Positions 11,199 to 19,753 of a stretch of DNA of 64,000 bases are shown here, piece after piece (the stretch's first letter is position 1; each line of letters opens with the position of its first letter). Under the pieces are notes generated by a model. It was not told where the DNA came from and searched no databases. It worked only from the letters and a program-made list of their open reading frames with translations. The position numbers were made by a program, and so were the translations under genes. The stretch comes from Azomonas agilis (GTDB lineage Bacteria > Pseudomonadota > Gammaproteobacteria > Pseudomonadales > Pseudomonadaceae): the NCBI RefSeq assembly GCF_007830255.1, contig NZ_VLKG01000003.1:124001-188000 (forward strand). The letters are read 5' to 3'.

Positions 11199-12260
11199 AT
11201 GTATAAGTCCTTGCGCAGACCTGAACGCTTATTTCGTTTTGGGCAATGGTTGGTAGCGCTACTCTTCGCTTACTTTTTAGTGCAGGTAGGCGCGCATCTG
11301 ATCGCAGATTTACCCTCGATCTACGCCCCGCCTAAATACGAAGATTTTGTGGATCAAAAAGCCTTAGAGCCTCTTGAGCAGGTTGTTCAACCGGCTCAGG
11401 AGCAGATGCGCGGGCAGCAAAGGGACAGCGAAGTCTTACGCACCCAACTGCACGAGCTGGAATACCGTTATCAGCAGGATAAGGAAAATTTTGATAATTG
11501 GCGGGCTGCGCGCTCCAGTACCGAACAATCGGATCAAAACCCCGAAGTATTGGCTAAGGTGCGCGTGTTAGAGCAGCAGTTGCAGCAACAACAACAGCTT
11601 CAGGCTCAGATCTATGCCCTACAACAGGAGCGTCGCCAGCTAGCCCAAAGCATCGCTCCTCAATCAGAGGCAATCCGCCAGTTACATCAGCAAGCACAGC
11701 AACAGTATCAAGAGGCGATCTATCAGGCCTCCCTCAAGGCTTTTGGGGTGCGTTTGGTGTTTGTTGGCCCTCTGTTACTGCTGGCTATTTGGCTGTTTCG
11801 TCGGCACCGCAACGGCCAAAATTGGCCCTTTGTGTGGGGCTTTATTTTCTTCGCCTTATTTGCATTCTTCTTCGAGCTGGTGCCCTATTTGCCCAGCTTT
11901 GGCGGTTATGTTCGTTATGGTGTGGGCGCGGTACTGACCTTTCTGGGAGGACGGGCCCTGATTCGCTCCCTGCAAGAGTATTTGGAGCGTAAACGCCACG
12001 AGCAGCAAGCGCCCCAAGAGGAGCGCCAGCAAGAAATTCGTTATGAACAAGCCTTGACCGCCATAGGACGCAACCAATGCCCAAGCTGTGAGCGCACCTT
12101 GCTCGCAGTGGAGGGAGCTCAGGTAAATTACTGTATGCATTGTGGTTTGAAGCTGTACGATCAATGTCCCAAATGTGGACTGCGGCATAATGCCTTTTTC
12201 CCCTTTTGTCCGGCCTGCGGTGCGGCTTCGGACTCCCAAAACAAGCCCGCGCAGGTATGA
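11199..12260 (+). CDS. Membrane protein with coiled coil and double zinc ribbon
   Basis: A 353-residue protein. Membrane segment at about residues 15-40; periplasmic Gln-rich coiled coil at about 55-185; two or three further membrane segments at about 190-270; then a charged stretch and a C-terminal double zinc ribbon with four CxxC pairs (QCPSCER, YCMHCGL, QCPKCGL, FCPACGA). Similar proteins occur in Pseudomonas-type genomes without an assigned function. The start at 11199 (MYKSLRRPERL) is preferred because the upstream start overlaps rimK. It is probably in the rimB-rimK unit. Confidence 0.75.
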   Translation: MYKSLRRPERLFRFGQWLVALLFAYFLVQVGAHLIADLPSIYAPPKYEDFVDQKALEPLEQVVQPAQEQMRGQQRDSEVLRTQLHELEYRYQQDKENFDNWRAARSSTEQSDQNPEVLAKVRVLEQQLQQQQQLQAQIYALQQERRQLAQSIAPQSEAIRQLHQQAQQQYQEAIYQASLKAFGVRLVFVGPLLLLAIWLFRRHRNGQNWPFVWGFIFFALFAFFFELVPYLPSFGGYVRYGVGAVLTFLGGRALIRSLQEYLERKRHEQQAPQEERQQEIRYEQALTAIGRNQCPSCERTLLAVEGAQVNYCMHCGLKLYDQCPKCGLRHNAFFPFCPACGAASDSQNKPAQV

Positions 12261-12303
12261 GCTAAGCTTAGTAGCCTCCAGTGGCTGATCGTCCTCAATG
12301 CAT

Positions 12304-12327
12304 CGTTATATTTACTAGTATATAGCG
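12304..12327. promoter_or_regulatory. ModE-type (molybdate-responsive) operator before vnfU-vnfA
   Basis: CGTTATAT-N8-ATATAGCG is a near-perfect inverted repeat that fits the ModE consensus CGnTATATA-N6-TATATAnCG at every fixed core base except the two innermost A/T positions. It lies 128 bp before the vnfU ATG. A ModE protein with two Mop domains is encoded at 24542-25348. Binding of Mo-ModE here would repress vnfA when molybdenum is present. Confidence 0.65.
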
Positions 12328-12333
12328 CGTGCC

Positions 12334-12347
12334 GTACACTTCTGTAC
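12334..12347. promoter_or_regulatory. Perfect GTAC-N6-GTAC site (possible VnfA autoregulation)
   Basis: GTACACTTCTGTAC matches the VnfA pattern GTAC-N6-GTAC exactly and sits 7 bp from the ModE-type operator. No convincing sigma-54 element follows before vnfU, so VnfA binding here might be repressive or serve a promoter I cannot identify. Confidence 0.45.
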
Positions 12348-12454
12348 AGTTATCCGGTCTTGTTGCAAAAAGCTGTAGATCAGCGACACAAGTTCTGGAT
12401 GTTCAACCTACCTGTGCTGTAGGTGGAATACGAGCCGATCTAGGAGTTCATGCC

Positions 12455-12757
12455 ATGATGAATCAACCGACTAACTCCGATACTGAAGCCTTTGATGATG
12501 CGCCCTTGTTGCGTGTCGAGCCGATTCCTGCGGAATCCTTACAACAGGTACGGGATATCATTGAGGCGTTACGCCCTAATGTGCAGCGTGATGGCGGTGA
12601 TCTTGAACTGGTTGAAGTGCAGGGTAATTTAGTGCGCCTACGCCTTAAGGGAGCCTGTGTGGGCTGTTCTTTAGCCGCTCAGACGTTAGGGGGCGTACGT
12701 CGGGCCTTGGTTCAAGCCTTGGGTAATCCGGGAATTCGTGTTGTACCGGCGGTCTGA
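12455..12757 (+). CDS. vnfU: Nfu-type iron-sulphur scaffold of the vnf cluster
   Basis: A 100-residue protein made of one NifU C-terminal (Nfu) domain. It has ALRPNVQRDGGDLELVEV, then LKGACVGCSLAAQTL with the CxxC that carries a transient [4Fe-4S] cluster. A. vinelandii also has a vnf-linked Nfu protein. The start chosen is ATG 12455 with AGGAG 8 nt upstream; the open frame further upstream covers the regulatory sites. The stop TGA is followed directly by an ATG in the vnfA frame, so the two genes are co-transcribed. It may supply the [Fe-S] cluster of VnfA or of the cofactor scaffolds. Confidence 0.85.
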   Translation: MMNQPTNSDTEAFDDAPLLRVEPIPAESLQQVRDIIEALRPNVQRDGGDLELVEVQGNLVRLRLKGACVGCSLAAQTLGGVRRALVQALGNPGIRVVPAV

Positions 12758-12862
12758 ATGTCTGTAACTCGTACTCAGGGAAAGCAACCTGCCCTTCCTG
12801 CCGGTTCACAGTCTCAGCCATCAGCCAAGCCGCCAGAACGTTCGTCAGGAGTTGCTACTGCC

Positions 12863-14434
12863 ATGACTGCTTCTAACCCACACCTTTGCGAATGCGATCT
12901 GGGCGAATGCCGTACCGATCTTCTGCCTTTACTCTATGAGATGAGCCAGATCGCTACGGAAACCGGTGATCTATCCAGTATTCTCAATATCCTGCTGCGC
13001 CTGATGAAAAGGCATATGAACATCGTGCGCGGTATGGTCAGCCTATTCGATAAAGAGTCGGGCAATATCGTCTTGCACGAAAGCTTTGGCCTAACCCCCG
13101 ATGAGGCCCGTAAAGGCGTTTATCTGATGGGAGAAGGGGTTATTGGTTCAGTGGTAGAAACGGGCCAAACCATTGTGGTGCCCAATATCTCCGATGAGCC
13201 GAGTTTTTTAAATCGTACCGGCAGCCGTGATTTAGAAGCTCAGGACGCTAATTTATCCTTCATCTGTGTGCCCATCATGCGCGGGCGCAAAGTGATGGGT
13301 ACCATCAGTGCGGAGCGGATCTACGATAACGCTGAGCTGCTGAAAATGGACGTGGAAGTATTGTCCATTCTGGCCACCATTACCGCTCAGTCCGTTGAGT
13401 TGTATCTGCTGGAAAACATTGAGCACGTTGCGCTGGAGTCGGAAAATCAGCGGCTGCGGGTCGAGTTAGGTGAGCGCTTTAAGCCAGCCAATATCATCGG
13501 CAGCTCTAAGCCGATGCAAGAAGTTTATCGCTTGATTGAGCGCGTAGTGCGTACCAAAACCACGGTACTGGTTTTGGGAGAAAGTGGTGTGGGTAAGGAG
13601 TTAGTCGCCAGCGCCATTCACTACAACAGTCCGATTGCTAAAGGGCCCTTTGTTAAGTTCAACTGCGCCTCTTTACCGGAATCAGTGATTGAAAGCGAAC
13701 TCTTTGGCCATGAGAAAGGCTCCTTCACCGGAGCCATCGGTCTGCGCAAAGGCCGGTTTGAGGAAGCCGCCGGCGGCACCATTTTTTTGGATGAAGTGGG
13801 AGAGATGTCCCTAACCACTCAGGCCAAGTTGTTGCGCGTGTTGCAGGAGCGCAGCTTCGAGCGGGTGGGCGGAAATTCCACCATCAGCGTGGACTTGCGG
13901 GTGATTGCGGCGACTAACCGTAATCTGGCCGATATGGTGGCCGCCGGTACCTTCCGCGAAGACTTGTACTACCGTCTGAATGTATTCCCCATCACCATTC
14001 CACCTTTGCGTGAGCGGGGCAGCGATATCATCACCTTGGCTGACTACTTTGTTTCCCGCTTTTCACGGGAGATGGGGATTGAGGTGAAGCGCATTTCTAC
14101 GCCAGCGTTGAATATGCTCTATTCCTACCACTGGCCGGGTAATGTGCGGGAGCTGGAAAATATCATCGAGCGTGCCATTTTGCTCAGTGAGGATGGTGTA
14201 ATTCATGGCTACAACTTGCCGCCCTCATTACAAGCGCCGGTGGTGGGTGATCCTGATGTGCCTCCGGGCAGTTTAGAAGCGCGACTGAATGCCATTGAGT
14301 ACGAGTTGATCGTGGATGCTTTAAAGCTGCATCAGGGCAATATGACCGATGCTGCAACCCATCTTGGTTTAACCCGTCGAGTACTGGGTTTGCGCATGGC
14401 CAAGTACGACCTCGATTACAAGAATTTCCGCTAA
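12863..14434 (+). CDS. vnfA: Sigma-54-dependent activator VnfA
   Basis: The activator of V-nitrogenase genes. Domains: a Cys-rich N-terminus CECDLGEC (residues 9-16), which in VnfA holds an Fe-S cluster; a GAF domain (about 20-195); AAA+ (about 205-440) with Walker A GESGVGKE and Walker B-type TIFLDEVGEMS; and a Fis-type helix-turn-helix near the C-terminus (MTDAATHLGLTRRVLGLRM). The start at 12863 gives 523 residues, as in A. vinelandii VnfA (about 522), and has AGGAG 11 nt upstream. An in-frame ATG at 12758 would add a Ser/Pro/Gln-rich 35-residue tail. Oddity: the sigma-54 contact motif reads GSFTGA rather than the usual GAFTGA. Confidence 0.95.
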   Translation: MTASNPHLCECDLGECRTDLLPLLYEMSQIATETGDLSSILNILLRLMKRHMNIVRGMVSLFDKESGNIVLHESFGLTPDEARKGVYLMGEGVIGSVVETGQTIVVPNISDEPSFLNRTGSRDLEAQDANLSFICVPIMRGRKVMGTISAERIYDNAELLKMDVEVLSILATITAQSVELYLLENIEHVALESENQRLRVELGERFKPANIIGSSKPMQEVYRLIERVVRTKTTVLVLGESGVGKELVASAIHYNSPIAKGPFVKFNCASLPESVIESELFGHEKGSFTGAIGLRKGRFEEAAGGTIFLDEVGEMSLTTQAKLLRVLQERSFERVGGNSTISVDLRVIAATNRNLADMVAAGTFREDLYYRLNVFPITIPPLRERGSDIITLADYFVSRFSREMGIEVKRISTPALNMLYSYHWPGNVRELENIIERAILLSEDGVIHGYNLPPSLQAPVVGDPDVPPGSLEARLNAIEYELIVDALKLHQGNMTDAATHLGLTRRVLGLRMAKYDLDYKNFR

Positions 14435-14470
14435 AAACTGCGCCCTGCTGAACCTCCTTTTAAACGACTT

Positions 14471-14498
14471 CCTCCTGCCAAGGATGGCTGGAGGTTTC
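14471..14498 (+). terminator. Probable terminator after vnfA
   Basis: CCTCCTGCCA pairs with TGGCTGGAGG (one mismatch) around AGGA and is followed by TTTCATCATTT. It lies 37 bp after the vnfA stop and would separate vnfA from vnfENX. Confidence 0.65.
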
Positions 14499-14524
14499 AT
14501 CATTTCAGTAAAGCGTTCCTGAAT

Positions 14525-14559
14525 GTACCTCGGTGTTAAACCTTCGTTCGCGGTGGTAC
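14525..14559 (+). promoter_or_regulatory. Pair of VnfA-type activator sites upstream of vnfENX
   Basis: 14525-14538 reads GTACCTCGGTGTTA. 14546-14559 reads GTTCGCGGTGGTAC, which on the other strand is GTACCACCGCGAAC, again the GTAC-N6-GAAC type. The centres are 21 bp apart, two helical turns, and 63-83 bp upstream of the sigma-54 element. Confidence 0.62.
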
Positions 14560-14614
14560 GTCATAAGCCGTCGAAATCTGCTCAAAGCCTGATGCAGTAA
14601 GGGATTCAGAAGGT

Positions 14615-14629
14615 TGGCTCAGTGTTTGC
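14615..14629 (+). promoter_or_regulatory. Sigma-54 -24/-12 promoter of vnfENX
   Basis: TGGCTCAGTGTTTGC has GG and GC at the exact 10-nt spacing and a perfect TTGC -12 element. The expected transcript start, near 14641, gives a leader of about 90 nt. This rules out the upstream in-frame ATG at 14622, which lies inside the promoter. Confidence 0.85.
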
Positions 14630-14729
14630 TCAGGAGCTTATGTACCTGTGCCTTTGGCCTGGCCGCTGGACAGCGGCTGCCTTTCATCCATGCATCAGGG
14701 TGACTGTGGTCATCCGGAGAGGGACAACG

Positions 14730-16148
14730 ATGAATCAGACCGATATCCAGAACCTGCTCGACGAGCCTGCTTGTGACCATAACACTGCCGGAAAAACCGG
14801 ATGCGCCCGGGCTAAACCCGGTGCTACCCAAGGCGGCTGTGCGTTCGATGGTGCTCAGATTGCCATGTTGCCGATTGCTGACGCGGCCCATATTGTTCAT
14901 GGCCCCATTGGGTGTGCCGGTAGCTCTTGGGATTTACGGGGTAGCCTGTCTTCGGGCCCGCAGCTGTATCGCATGGGCATGACTACCGAATTATCCGATG
15001 TCGATGTCATCATGGGACGGGGCGAGAAAAAGCTCTTTCATGCCATCCATCGTGCCGTTGAGCGCTACAAGCCCACCGCTGTATTCGTGTATGGAACCTG
15101 TGTTCCTGCCATGCAAGGCGACGATATTGAGGCAGTAGCCCGTGATGCCAGCCAGCGTTGGAACATTCCGGTGATTCCCGTTGACTGTGCGGGTTTCTAC
15201 GGCACCAAAAGCCTTGGCAACCGTATTGCCGGTGAAACCCTGTATCAGCGGGTGATCGGTACTCGTGAGCCGGCTCCGGTTCCTCAAGGCGTGGTGCCTA
15301 CCGATGTTAAGGTTCACGACATTAACCTGATCGGTGAGTACAACATTGCCGGAGAGTTCTGGCGCGTAGCTCCCCTGTTTGATGAGTTGGGCCTGCGTAT
15401 TCTCTGCACCCTGTCCGGGGACGCCCGTTTCCAAGAAGTACAGACCATGCACCGTGCAGAAGTGAACATGGTGGTCTGTTCCAAAGCCATGCTCAACGTT
15501 GCCCGCCATCTGCAAGACGATTTCGGCACCCCTTTCTTTGAGGGCAGTTTTTACGGCATCGCTGATACCTCGCAAGCGCTGCGGGACATTGCACGCATCA
15601 TCGGCGATCCTTCGCTCATCGTGCGCACAGAGCTGTTAATCCTGCGCGAAGAGGCCAAGGCACAGCGCGCCCTAGAACCTTGGCGTGAGCGCTTGACGGG
15701 TAAACGCGCGCTGATTTTCTCCGGTGGTGTGAAGTCTTGGTCCATTGTTTCGGCTCTGCAAGATCTTGGCATGGACATCATTGCTACCGGCACCGAAAAA
15801 TCCACCGCTGAAGATCGGGCTCGTATCCTTGAGCTGATGGGCGATCAAGCGCGGATGATTGATGACAACGATCAAGCCGCCCTTATGGCCACCTGTCGGG
15901 AAACCCAAGCCGATATTCTGATTGCCGGTGGTCGTTATCTGTACGCCGCACTCAAGTCCAAACTGGCCTTTCTCGATATTAACCACGAGCGTGACTTCGG
16001 CTATGCCGGTTACACAGGATTGGTGGAGCTGGCTAAGCAGTTGGCTTTGGCGGTGGAAAGCCCCATCTGGCAGCGTCTGCATCAACAACCGGCTTGGCTA
16101 CAGGCCAGTGCTTCGAGCGCCATAGCTGCTCAGGCGGGAGGCGTTTAA
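14730..16148 (+). CDS. vnfE: FeV-co scaffold subunit VnfE (NifE family)
   Basis: The alpha-type subunit of the VnfEN complex on which the cofactor precursor matures before transfer to VnfDGK. It has 472 residues. The N-terminus [18 protein letters not shown] and the Cys-rich [19 protein letters not shown] segment are typical of VnfE. The cluster-binding cysteines occur in [11 protein letters not shown] and [16 protein letters not shown]. The start at 14730 has GAGAGGG upstream. It is the first gene of vnfENX and ends one base before vnfN. Confidence 0.95.
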   Translation: MNQTDIQNLLDEPACDHNTAGKTGCARAKPGATQGGCAFDGAQIAMLPIADAAHIVHGPIGCAGSSWDLRGSLSSGPQLYRMGMTTELSDVDVIMGRGEKKLFHAIHRAVERYKPTAVFVYGTCVPAMQGDDIEAVARDASQRWNIPVIPVDCAGFYGTKSLGNRIAGETLYQRVIGTREPAPVPQGVVPTDVKVHDINLIGEYNIAGEFWRVAPLFDELGLRILCTLSGDARFQEVQTMHRAEVNMVVCSKAMLNVARHLQDDFGTPFFEGSFYGIADTSQALRDIARIIGDPSLIVRTELLILREEAKAQRALEPWRERLTGKRALIFSGGVKSWSIVSALQDLGMDIIATGTEKSTAEDRARILELMGDQARMIDDNDQAALMATCRETQADILIAGGRYLYAALKSKLAFLDINHERDFGYAGYTGLVELAKQLALAVESPIWQRLHQQPAWLQASASSAIAAQAGGV

Positions 16149-16149
16149 G

Positions 16150-17553
16150 ATGGCACGCATTACCCAAACCAATAAGCCGCTTAGTGTGAACCCGTTGCGG
16201 GTGAGCCAACCTATGGGCGCGGCTCTGGCTTTTTTGGGCCTCAACCGCAGCATTCCCTTAGAGCACGGTGCTCAGGGATGTACGGCTTTTAGCAAAGTAT
16301 TCTTCACGCGGCATTTCCGCGAGCCTATTCCGCTGCAAACCACCGCTATGGATATGGTCAGCACGGTAATGGGCAGCGATGAGCGGCTGGAAGAAGCCCT
16401 GCTCACCATTACCGAACAACACAATCCCGAGGTGATTGGTTTAATCACCACCGGATTGTCGGAGATGCAAGGTGCGGATATTCAGCGAGTGCTGCGTACC
16501 TTTAATCTGCGTTATGGAAAAAAAGGCCCAAGCATTGTGGCGGTAAACACGCCCGATACTCTGGGTGGCCTTGAAAGTGGTTTTGCGCTAGCGGTTTATG
16601 CCTTAATTGAGCAACTGCTGCCTAGCTCCATCCGTTTACCGGACATTTACCGTCCACCACAGGTTAATGTGTTGGCTTCCTCTATGCTGACACCAGCGGA
16701 TTTAGAGGCGCTGCGGGATTGGATTGAAAGCTTTGGTCTGCAAGCAATCCTTTTACCGGATTTGAGTGACTCATTGGACGGCCATCTGACGGAAGAAGGC
16801 TTTAGTAACCTCACTATTGGCGGCTTGACTCGTCCCGCTTTAGCCTCCATGAATAACTCGCGCCTTACTCTGGTCATCGGTAACTCCTTAAATGCGGCGG
16901 CGGATTTACTGCATGAGCGCACCGGAATCCCTGATGTACGTTTTACCGGACTTAGCTCCATCGCTGAATGTGATGCCTTTATCCAAGCTCTAACCGAAGT
17001 ATCGGGGCAACCAGTACCGGCCAAAATCCAACGCCAGCGGGCCCAATTAATGGATGCTTTGGTGGATAGTTATATGGGCTTGGGCGATGTGCGGGTGGCA
17101 ATTGGGGCTGATAGTGATCAACTGCTGGCTTTGGGCAATTTCTTTGATGATACCGGCCTGCGCTTGGTGGCTTCGGTCAGTCCGTGCAATACCCAGTTGC
17201 TGGAGCGCCTCAATACCGAGGAAGTGCTGGTCGGTGATTTTGAGGACTTAGAGGATCGAGCTCGTGCTACGGGTGCTCAGGTCATGATTGGTAACTCCCA
17301 TGCCCTACAAAGTGCTGAGCGTTTGGGCATTCCACTGATTCGGGCCGGTTTTCCCCAATACGACTATTACGGCGCTTCTGCACGTCAGTGGGTGGGTTAT
17401 CGCGGTATGCGGCAATTGGTATTTGAGTTAGCCAACCTGCGTTGCGCCCAAAACGGTGGTATTGCGCCTTATCACTCAGAGTTACGTCAAAATTTTAATC
17501 AAGTCCCGACCGCCCATCTGGTTGAACAACCCGCAAGGAGTCTTTTGTCATGA
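16150..17553 (+). CDS. vnfN: FeV-co scaffold subunit VnfN (NifN family)
   Basis: The beta-type subunit of the VnfEN scaffold, 467 residues. NifN-family marks are SVNPLRVSQPMGAALAFLGL, EHGAQGCTAFSKVFFTRHF with the conserved Cys, and the C-terminal GFPQYDYYGASARQWVGYRG. It starts one base after vnfE stops (TAAGATG) and overlaps vnfX by 4 bp, so the three proteins should be made in fixed ratio. Confidence 0.95.
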   Translation: MARITQTNKPLSVNPLRVSQPMGAALAFLGLNRSIPLEHGAQGCTAFSKVFFTRHFREPIPLQTTAMDMVSTVMGSDERLEEALLTITEQHNPEVIGLITTGLSEMQGADIQRVLRTFNLRYGKKGPSIVAVNTPDTLGGLESGFALAVYALIEQLLPSSIRLPDIYRPPQVNVLASSMLTPADLEALRDWIESFGLQAILLPDLSDSLDGHLTEEGFSNLTIGGLTRPALASMNNSRLTLVIGNSLNAAADLLHERTGIPDVRFTGLSSIAECDAFIQALTEVSGQPVPAKIQRQRAQLMDALVDSYMGLGDVRVAIGADSDQLLALGNFFDDTGLRLVASVSPCNTQLLERLNTEEVLVGDFEDLEDRARATGAQVMIGNSHALQSAERLGIPLIRAGFPQYDYYGASARQWVGYRGMRQLVFELANLRCAQNGGIAPYHSELRQNFNQVPTAHLVEQPARSLLS

Positions 17554-18089
17554 TTCGTGTTGCCTTTGCCTCCAGCGATCGAGTCAATGTTGATCTGCAC
17601 TTTGGCGCAGCCGACACCCTCGTGATCTACGATGTCTCCCCCGGATATGCTGAGTTAGTCGGGGTTGGCGAATTTGTTAAGGTGAATATGAAGGGTGAAA
17701 ACCGTCATAAATCCTTAACCGATGCCAACGAGACCAGCGTCATCGACCTGCATTTAAGCCCGGAAGAAATCGAGCGTCTGAACGCTAAGCCGCCTGAAGA
17801 TAAAGTCATCGCTAAACTGGATTTTCTTAAAGATTGTTCTGCGGTGTATGCAGCTTCCATCGGCACCTCTTCCATTAAGCGTTTAATCATGGCCGGTTTA
17901 CAGCCCATTATTGTGGGCACAGGACAGACCATTGAGGACTTGCTCAACGAAGTGAGTCTAGCGCTGCATTGTGGTGGATTAAGCTGGGTGGAGCGTGCCA
18001 AAGCTAAGGCTGAGAAAGCGGGTATTCAAGCAAAAACTGCTGAAGAGGGTGGGGTAAAACTGATTACCTCCATCGAAGAGTTAGCTTAA
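17550..18089 (+). CDS. vnfX: FeV-co precursor carrier VnfX (NifX family)
   Basis: A 179-residue NifX-family protein that holds VK-cluster or FeV-co precursor during assembly. It starts MIRVAFASSDRVNVDLHFGAADTLVIYDV, with the His typical of cofactor binding (residues 1-29), and has the core strand DCSAVYAASIGTSSIKRLIMAG. It has a long acidic and Lys-rich middle and a helical C-terminal tail. It lacks the NPPxWLRK ending of the shorter NifX-type protein at 4535-5011, so the two are not recent duplicates. It overlaps vnfN by 4 bp. Confidence 0.92.
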   Translation: MIRVAFASSDRVNVDLHFGAADTLVIYDVSPGYAELVGVGEFVKVNMKGENRHKSLTDANETSVIDLHLSPEEIERLNAKPPEDKVIAKLDFLKDCSAVYAASIGTSSIKRLIMAGLQPIIVGTGQTIEDLLNEVSLALHCGGLSWVERAKAKAEKAGIQAKTAEEGGVKLITSIEELA

Positions 18090-18132
18090 GCCTTTTCGGC
18101 AGCCTATTACAGCGCTGCCATGGGCTTTTTAA
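18088..18132 (+). terminator. Terminator after vnfENX
   Basis: A nested hairpin: AAGCC pairs with GGCTT outside and GGCAGC with GCTGCC inside, followed by TTTTTAAT. It begins at the vnfX stop codon. The opposing gene at 18134-18547 ends next to it. Confidence 0.7.
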
Positions 18133-18133
18133 T

Positions 18134-18547
18134 TCAGTGACGGGTTGCTTTGCTTGGGTGCTTGGGGGTGGTTTCAGAGGTGCATTGAGTGCAGGATGCC
18201 TCTGGACGCTCCAGCCAAAGTAACCCGGTCGTACACTGAGCACAGGAAGAGCTAGGCTGCGTGAGCTCATGTCCAATCAATGAGCGCCGCTTCTGGAAGT
18301 GTTGCTGAGCCAGCATTCTCTGTTGATAAGCCGCGGCTTGCCATCCCGCCAGCCACTGTACGTCCCGTCGTAAATACGCTTGAACCAACTCCCATTCGGC
18401 GTGGGTGAGCCCTTGCAACTCTAGTTCTCCCTCATGTTGGGTATTGGGATGTTCTGGGGTTTGCTCCAGCTTTTGCATGACCTGAGCTATTTGCTCCAAC
18501 AGCCGGTCATAAAGCCCCTCAGTTTCATCTTCGGGAAATACTCTCAT
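18134..18547 (-). CDS. DUF1451-like zinc-ribbon protein
   Basis: A 137-residue protein with an N-terminal helical region (GLYDRLLEQIAQVMQKLEQ), the segment HAEWELVQAYLRRDVQWLAGW that recalls the YbeL/DUF1451 family, and two C-terminal CxxC pairs (SCAQC and SCTQC) about 17 residues apart that could hold zinc. The start at 18547 has GAGG upstream. Function is unknown in the family. Confidence 0.65.
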   Translation of the reverse strand: MRVFPEDETEGLYDRLLEQIAQVMQKLEQTPEHPNTQHEGELELQGLTHAEWELVQAYLRRDVQWLAGWQAAAYQQRMLAQQHFQKRRSLIGHELTQPSSSCAQCTTGLLWLERPEASCTQCTSETTPKHPSKATRH

Positions 18548-18680
18548 GCTACACCTCACATACTGGGCTTTCTGTGTATAAGCCTAGTCGGCCTCTGGCT
18601 TGGTTGAGACACAGACCGACCGATGGAATCTCATCACTACCCTGTGTCCTATACTCAAATCCATGATCTTAGCCTTGGCC

Positions 18681-19712
18681 TTAGAGGTTAAAGGGTACGG
18701 CTTGTTGCTGACAGAGCTGAGCCAGTGCCATCGCCCACTGAGGATGATCGTTCAGGCAAGGAATCAGTTGTAAGTCTTCCCCTCCTGCGGCTAAAAACTG
18801 TTCTCTAGCACGCACGCCGATTTCCTCTAGGGTTTCCAGACAGTCACTAACAAAAGCAGGGCAGATAACCAGCAGCTTTTTAACCCCCTGAGCGGCTAGT
18901 GCCTGTAAGCGCTCTTCAGTATAGGGCGCTATCCATTTTGCGCGACCCAAACGGGATTGAAAGGAGACCGACCAGCGTTCAGGCATTAACTCCAAGCGTT
19001 GTGCCAAGCCCTGGCTGGTTCGATAGCACTGGGCTCGATAACACTGGGCTAATACGGCCCCCTGCGCCTGCTGGCAGCAATCTGTGTTAGTTAGGCAATG
19101 TTGACCGCTAGGGTCGGCCTTATGAATGTGGCGCTCAGGCAGACCGTGATAGCTCATGAGCAAATGGTCAAAGCCTTGCTCTAAATAAGGTTGTACCTGA
19201 GTTGCGAGCGCATCCAAATAGGCAGGCTGATCGTAAAAAGCAGGCAATGTACTGATAGATAGGGGCAGTCGATGCTGAACTAATACGCGCTGAACCTCTG
19301 TCAGTACCGTGGTGGTCGTGCTGTCTGCGAACTGCGGGTACAAAGGCGCAATGACGACCTGAGAGATCCCTTGTTGGGCGATCTGCTGTAACTTCTGCGC
19401 TATGGAAGGCTCTCCATAGCGCATGGCCAAAAATACCGGGCCTTGCTCCCAATGGGATTGCACCGCCCGTTGCAGGCGCTGACTGAGTACCGCTAAAGGC
19501 GATCCTTCAGGCCACCAGATGGAGGCATAGGCATGGGCCGAGGCTTTAGGGCGCGTCAGCAAAATCAAGGTAACCAACAGGCGGCGCAGGGGCCAAGGTA
19601 AATCAATGACGTAAGGATCCATTAAAAACTGGTTGAGATAGCGCCGCACATCCGTCACTTCAGGAGAGGCAGGCGATCCCAAATTCACTAACAGCAATGC
19701 CTGTTCGGTCAT
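18681..19712 (-). CDS. hemH: Ferrochelatase HemH
   Basis: Inserts Fe2+ into protoporphyrin IX in the last step of haem synthesis. It has 343 residues, the usual bacterial length. The N-terminal [24 protein letters not shown], the metal-binding His in [18 protein letters not shown], and [18 protein letters not shown] with its conserved Glu/Cys region are all present. The gene may be followed by, but is not clearly coupled to, the zinc-ribbon gene. Confidence 0.95.
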   Translation of the reverse strand: MTEQALLLVNLGSPASPEVTDVRRYLNQFLMDPYVIDLPWPLRRLLVTLILLTRPKASAHAYASIWWPEGSPLAVLSQRLQRAVQSHWEQGPVFLAMRYGEPSIAQKLQQIAQQGISQVVIAPLYPQFADSTTTTVLTEVQRVLVQHRLPLSISTLPAFYDQPAYLDALATQVQPYLEQGFDHLLMSYHGLPERHIHKADPSGQHCLTNTDCCQQAQGAVLAQCYRAQCYRTSQGLAQRLELMPERWSVSFQSRLGRAKWIAPYTEERLQALAAQGVKKLLVICPAFVSDCLETLEEIGVRAREQFLAAGGEDLQLIPCLNDHPQWAMALAQLCQQQAVPFNL

Positions 19713-19753
19713 ACCGGAAAAACTCTTTGATACACGGATAAAAGCCCTTTATT

